From contig CALKAR010000167.1 in the NCBI GenBank assembly GCA_937988745.1, positions 1 through 6,069 on the forward strand: DNA of 6,069 nucleotides. The letters run 5' to 3'. Below the pieces are notes generated by a model. The model saw nothing but the letters and a program-made list of their open reading frames with translations. It searched no databases and was not told the origin of the DNA. The first letter of the stretch is position 1; the number at the start of each line of letters is the position of its first letter. Positions 5,400 through 6,069 of the stretch are shown piece by piece. The position numbers and the translations under genes are program-made. This DNA comes from an uncultured Peptococcaceae bacterium (lineage in GTDB: Bacteria; Bacillota; Limnochordia; Darwinibacteriales; Darwinibacteriaceae).

Positions 5400-5936
5400 T
5401 TAACCATAATCCTTAGCAATAGTTGTCGTGGAAACAGCGTCTTTACAGTTTAGAACCACATCATAGTAACTAGCTTTGGGAGTTAACTCCGCAATCTGTT
5501 GTTTCTGAATGCTCACTGTTTCAGCCAACGCGGCATTCCTTGCCTGTTCGGCCTTTAAGCGAGTAAGAAGCTGGATGCCAAAATCAGGGTCAGCAAGGAA
5601 TTTTTCAATGGTAAGCGGCGTCATGTAAGCACCATGCTTGCGAATGGAAGGCAGGATCTCGTGAGTAACCCAGCGTCTAAACTTCTTTGCTTTTAGTTTG
5701 TCAGAACGCAAAATCACATTGTAGAGTCCACTCTCACTTACGATATTGCTTTCTCCCGACAAGCCACCTAAGTCAAACTTAGTCACCTCATCAGCATCGA
5801 GCCTGGCTGCTACAATGGTGGGATTACTGAGCCCAAGAACATCACATACATCTTTAAGAACCCACCAGACTTCTCCATCGCGCTGAATTGTTCTCACCTG
5901 GCTCCCCTCAAAGGAGTAAACCTGCAACTTATTCAT
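5400..5936 (-). CDS. Phage antirepressor, BRO-N domain with KilAC domain truncated (178 aa)
   Basis: This is an antirepressor-like DNA-binding regulator. Such proteins usually interfere with the phage repressor during induction. The N-terminal BRO-N domain covers about residues 1-105, with GEVWWVLKDVCDVLGLSN (21-38), ESGLYNVILRSDKLKAKKFR (68-87) and the terminal helix RRWVTHEILPSIRKHGAY (87-104). A linker follows with FLADPDFGIQLLTRLKAEQA (113-132) and a short predicted coiled coil to about 150. The KilAC/ANT domain begins at LTPKASYYDVV (151-161) but stops after AKDYG at TAA 5402-5400. About 91 further codons lie in frame beyond it, so the full protein would be near 270 residues. I chose ATG 5936, which begins the typical MNKLQVYSFEG; an AAGGATGA sequence lies upstream. 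ATGs at 5960 and 5945 are in frame but fit less well. The truncated protein may bind DNA yet fail in C-terminal partner contacts. A sequencing error remains possible. Confidence 0.85.
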   Translation of the reverse strand: MNKLQVYSFEGSQVRTIQRDGEVWWVLKDVCDVLGLSNPTIVAARLDADEVTKFDLGGLSGESNIVSESGLYNVILRSDKLKAKKFRRWVTHEILPSIRKHGAYMTPLTIEKFLADPDFGIQLLTRLKAEQARNAALAETVSIQKQQIAELTPKASYYDVVLNCKDAVSTTTIAKDYG

Positions 5937-5960
5937 GTCGCTCATCCTTTCTGAAGGCAT

Positions 5961-6069
5961 GAGTTTTGAAAAGGTGCCTTCACCATATACCTTGAGAAAG
6001 GTTGAAATCGGACGAGCTAATTAATCTTTTTGATAAAATGGGCACATGAACCCATCGGCACGCAGAATT
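5961..6069. other. Stretch upstream of the antirepressor with no recognisable gene
   Basis: No start codon with a ribosome binding site and no recognisable protein segment is seen on either strand. The minus-strand frames entering from the window edge end at stops after about 15-30 codons, so the tail of an upstream gene could be here but cannot be identified. The plus strand has ATGGG (6038-6042) and CCCAT (6051-6055) as 5-bp inverted arms around an 8-bp spacer. ATGGGCACA at 6038-6046 is a near-copy, in opposite orientation, of the repeat found near 2146-2383. No convincing sigma-70 promoter with correct spacing was found. Confidence 0.4.

Larger units (their letters stand above)
1..6069 (-). 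mobile_element. Prophage or phage segment: regulatory and DNA-replication module
   Basis: All recognisable genes are co-oriented on the minus strand and are typical of temperate phages of Bacillota: antirepressor, DUF4406-like protein, VapE-type primase-helicase, VRR-NUC nuclease, SNF2-like helicase, small unknown protein and DUF1492-like protein. Adjacent stops and starts overlap as ATGA or GTGA at three junctions (4718-4721, 1853-1856 and 230-233), which is usual for a compact, translationally coupled phage operon. No integrase, terminase, structural gene or attachment site is visible, so neither element boundary lies in the window. From the sequence alone it cannot be decided whether this is an integrated prophage, a free phage or a satellite. 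Confidence 0.85.

Noticed and set aside
1761..5402. Stop-codon reassignment (TAA or TAG read as sense) to explain both broken genes
   Set aside because: The helicase break also changes frame, and reading TAG as sense soon meets TGA in the wrong frame. The intact genes contain no in-frame TAA or TAG, so there is no sign of recoding.
5965..5990. Possible terminator hairpin (AAGGT...ACCTT followed by TTTT on the minus strand) before the antirepressor
   Set aside because: The arms are only five bases with a 13-base loop and the T-run is short. Stability would be poor, so it is not reported as a terminator.
6003..6039. Plus-strand promoter-like TTGAAA ... TGATAA
   Set aside because: The spacing is 23 bp, far from the 16-18 bp needed, and no plus-strand gene follows within the window.
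1..6069. CRISPR array, tRNA, rRNA or insertion sequence
   Set aside because: No regularly spaced long repeats, cloverleaf-like sequence, transposase motif or terminal inverted repeats were seen on either strand.

Overview
The window looks like a temperate phage or prophage of a Gram-positive Bacillota host (Clostridia or a relative). The evidence is the gene content (BRO/KilAC antirepressor, DUF4406-like protein, VapE-type primase-helicase, VRR-NUC nuclease, SNF2-like helicase, small unknown protein, DUF1492-like protein), strong AGGAGG-type ribosome binding sites, some GTG and TTG starts, and moderate GC. The genus cannot be named from the sequence.

Every supported gene is on the minus strand, so the operon reads from high to low coordinates. 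From 6069 to 5961 there is an upstream stretch with no recognisable gene. From 5936 down comes an antirepressor whose BRO-N domain is intact. Its C-terminal KilAC (ANT) domain is cut by an in-frame TAA at 5400-5402, and the lost 91 codons are still legible down to 5124. Next are the DUF4406-like protein (5137-4718) and the 799-residue primase-helicase (4721-2322), joined by an ATGA overlap. A 187-bp gap follows. With the 3' end of the primase-helicase gene, it holds repeated TGTGCCCATG-type motifs on both sides of a 75% AT segment and a cluster of perfect palindromes. This resembles an iteron-type replication origin. Then come the VRR-NUC nuclease (2134-1853) and the helicase gene (1856-506), joined by a GTGA overlap. 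The helicase gene is broken by a 4-nt insertion exactly in its Walker A motif. Last are an 82-residue protein of unknown function (478-230) and the first 77 codons of a DUF1492-like gene (233 to the window edge), joined by another ATGA overlap.

Together these form a phage DNA-replication module: primase-helicase initiator, candidate origin just downstream of it, structure-type nuclease, and a remodelling helicase. A regulatory gene lies upstream, and a probable late-gene regulator lies downstream. The most notable points are the origin-like architecture at about 2140-2385, which parallels the rep-proximal origins of phage-inducible islands, and the two independent gene lesions in an otherwise tightly overlapping operon. 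The lesions suggest a decaying prophage, or sequencing errors.
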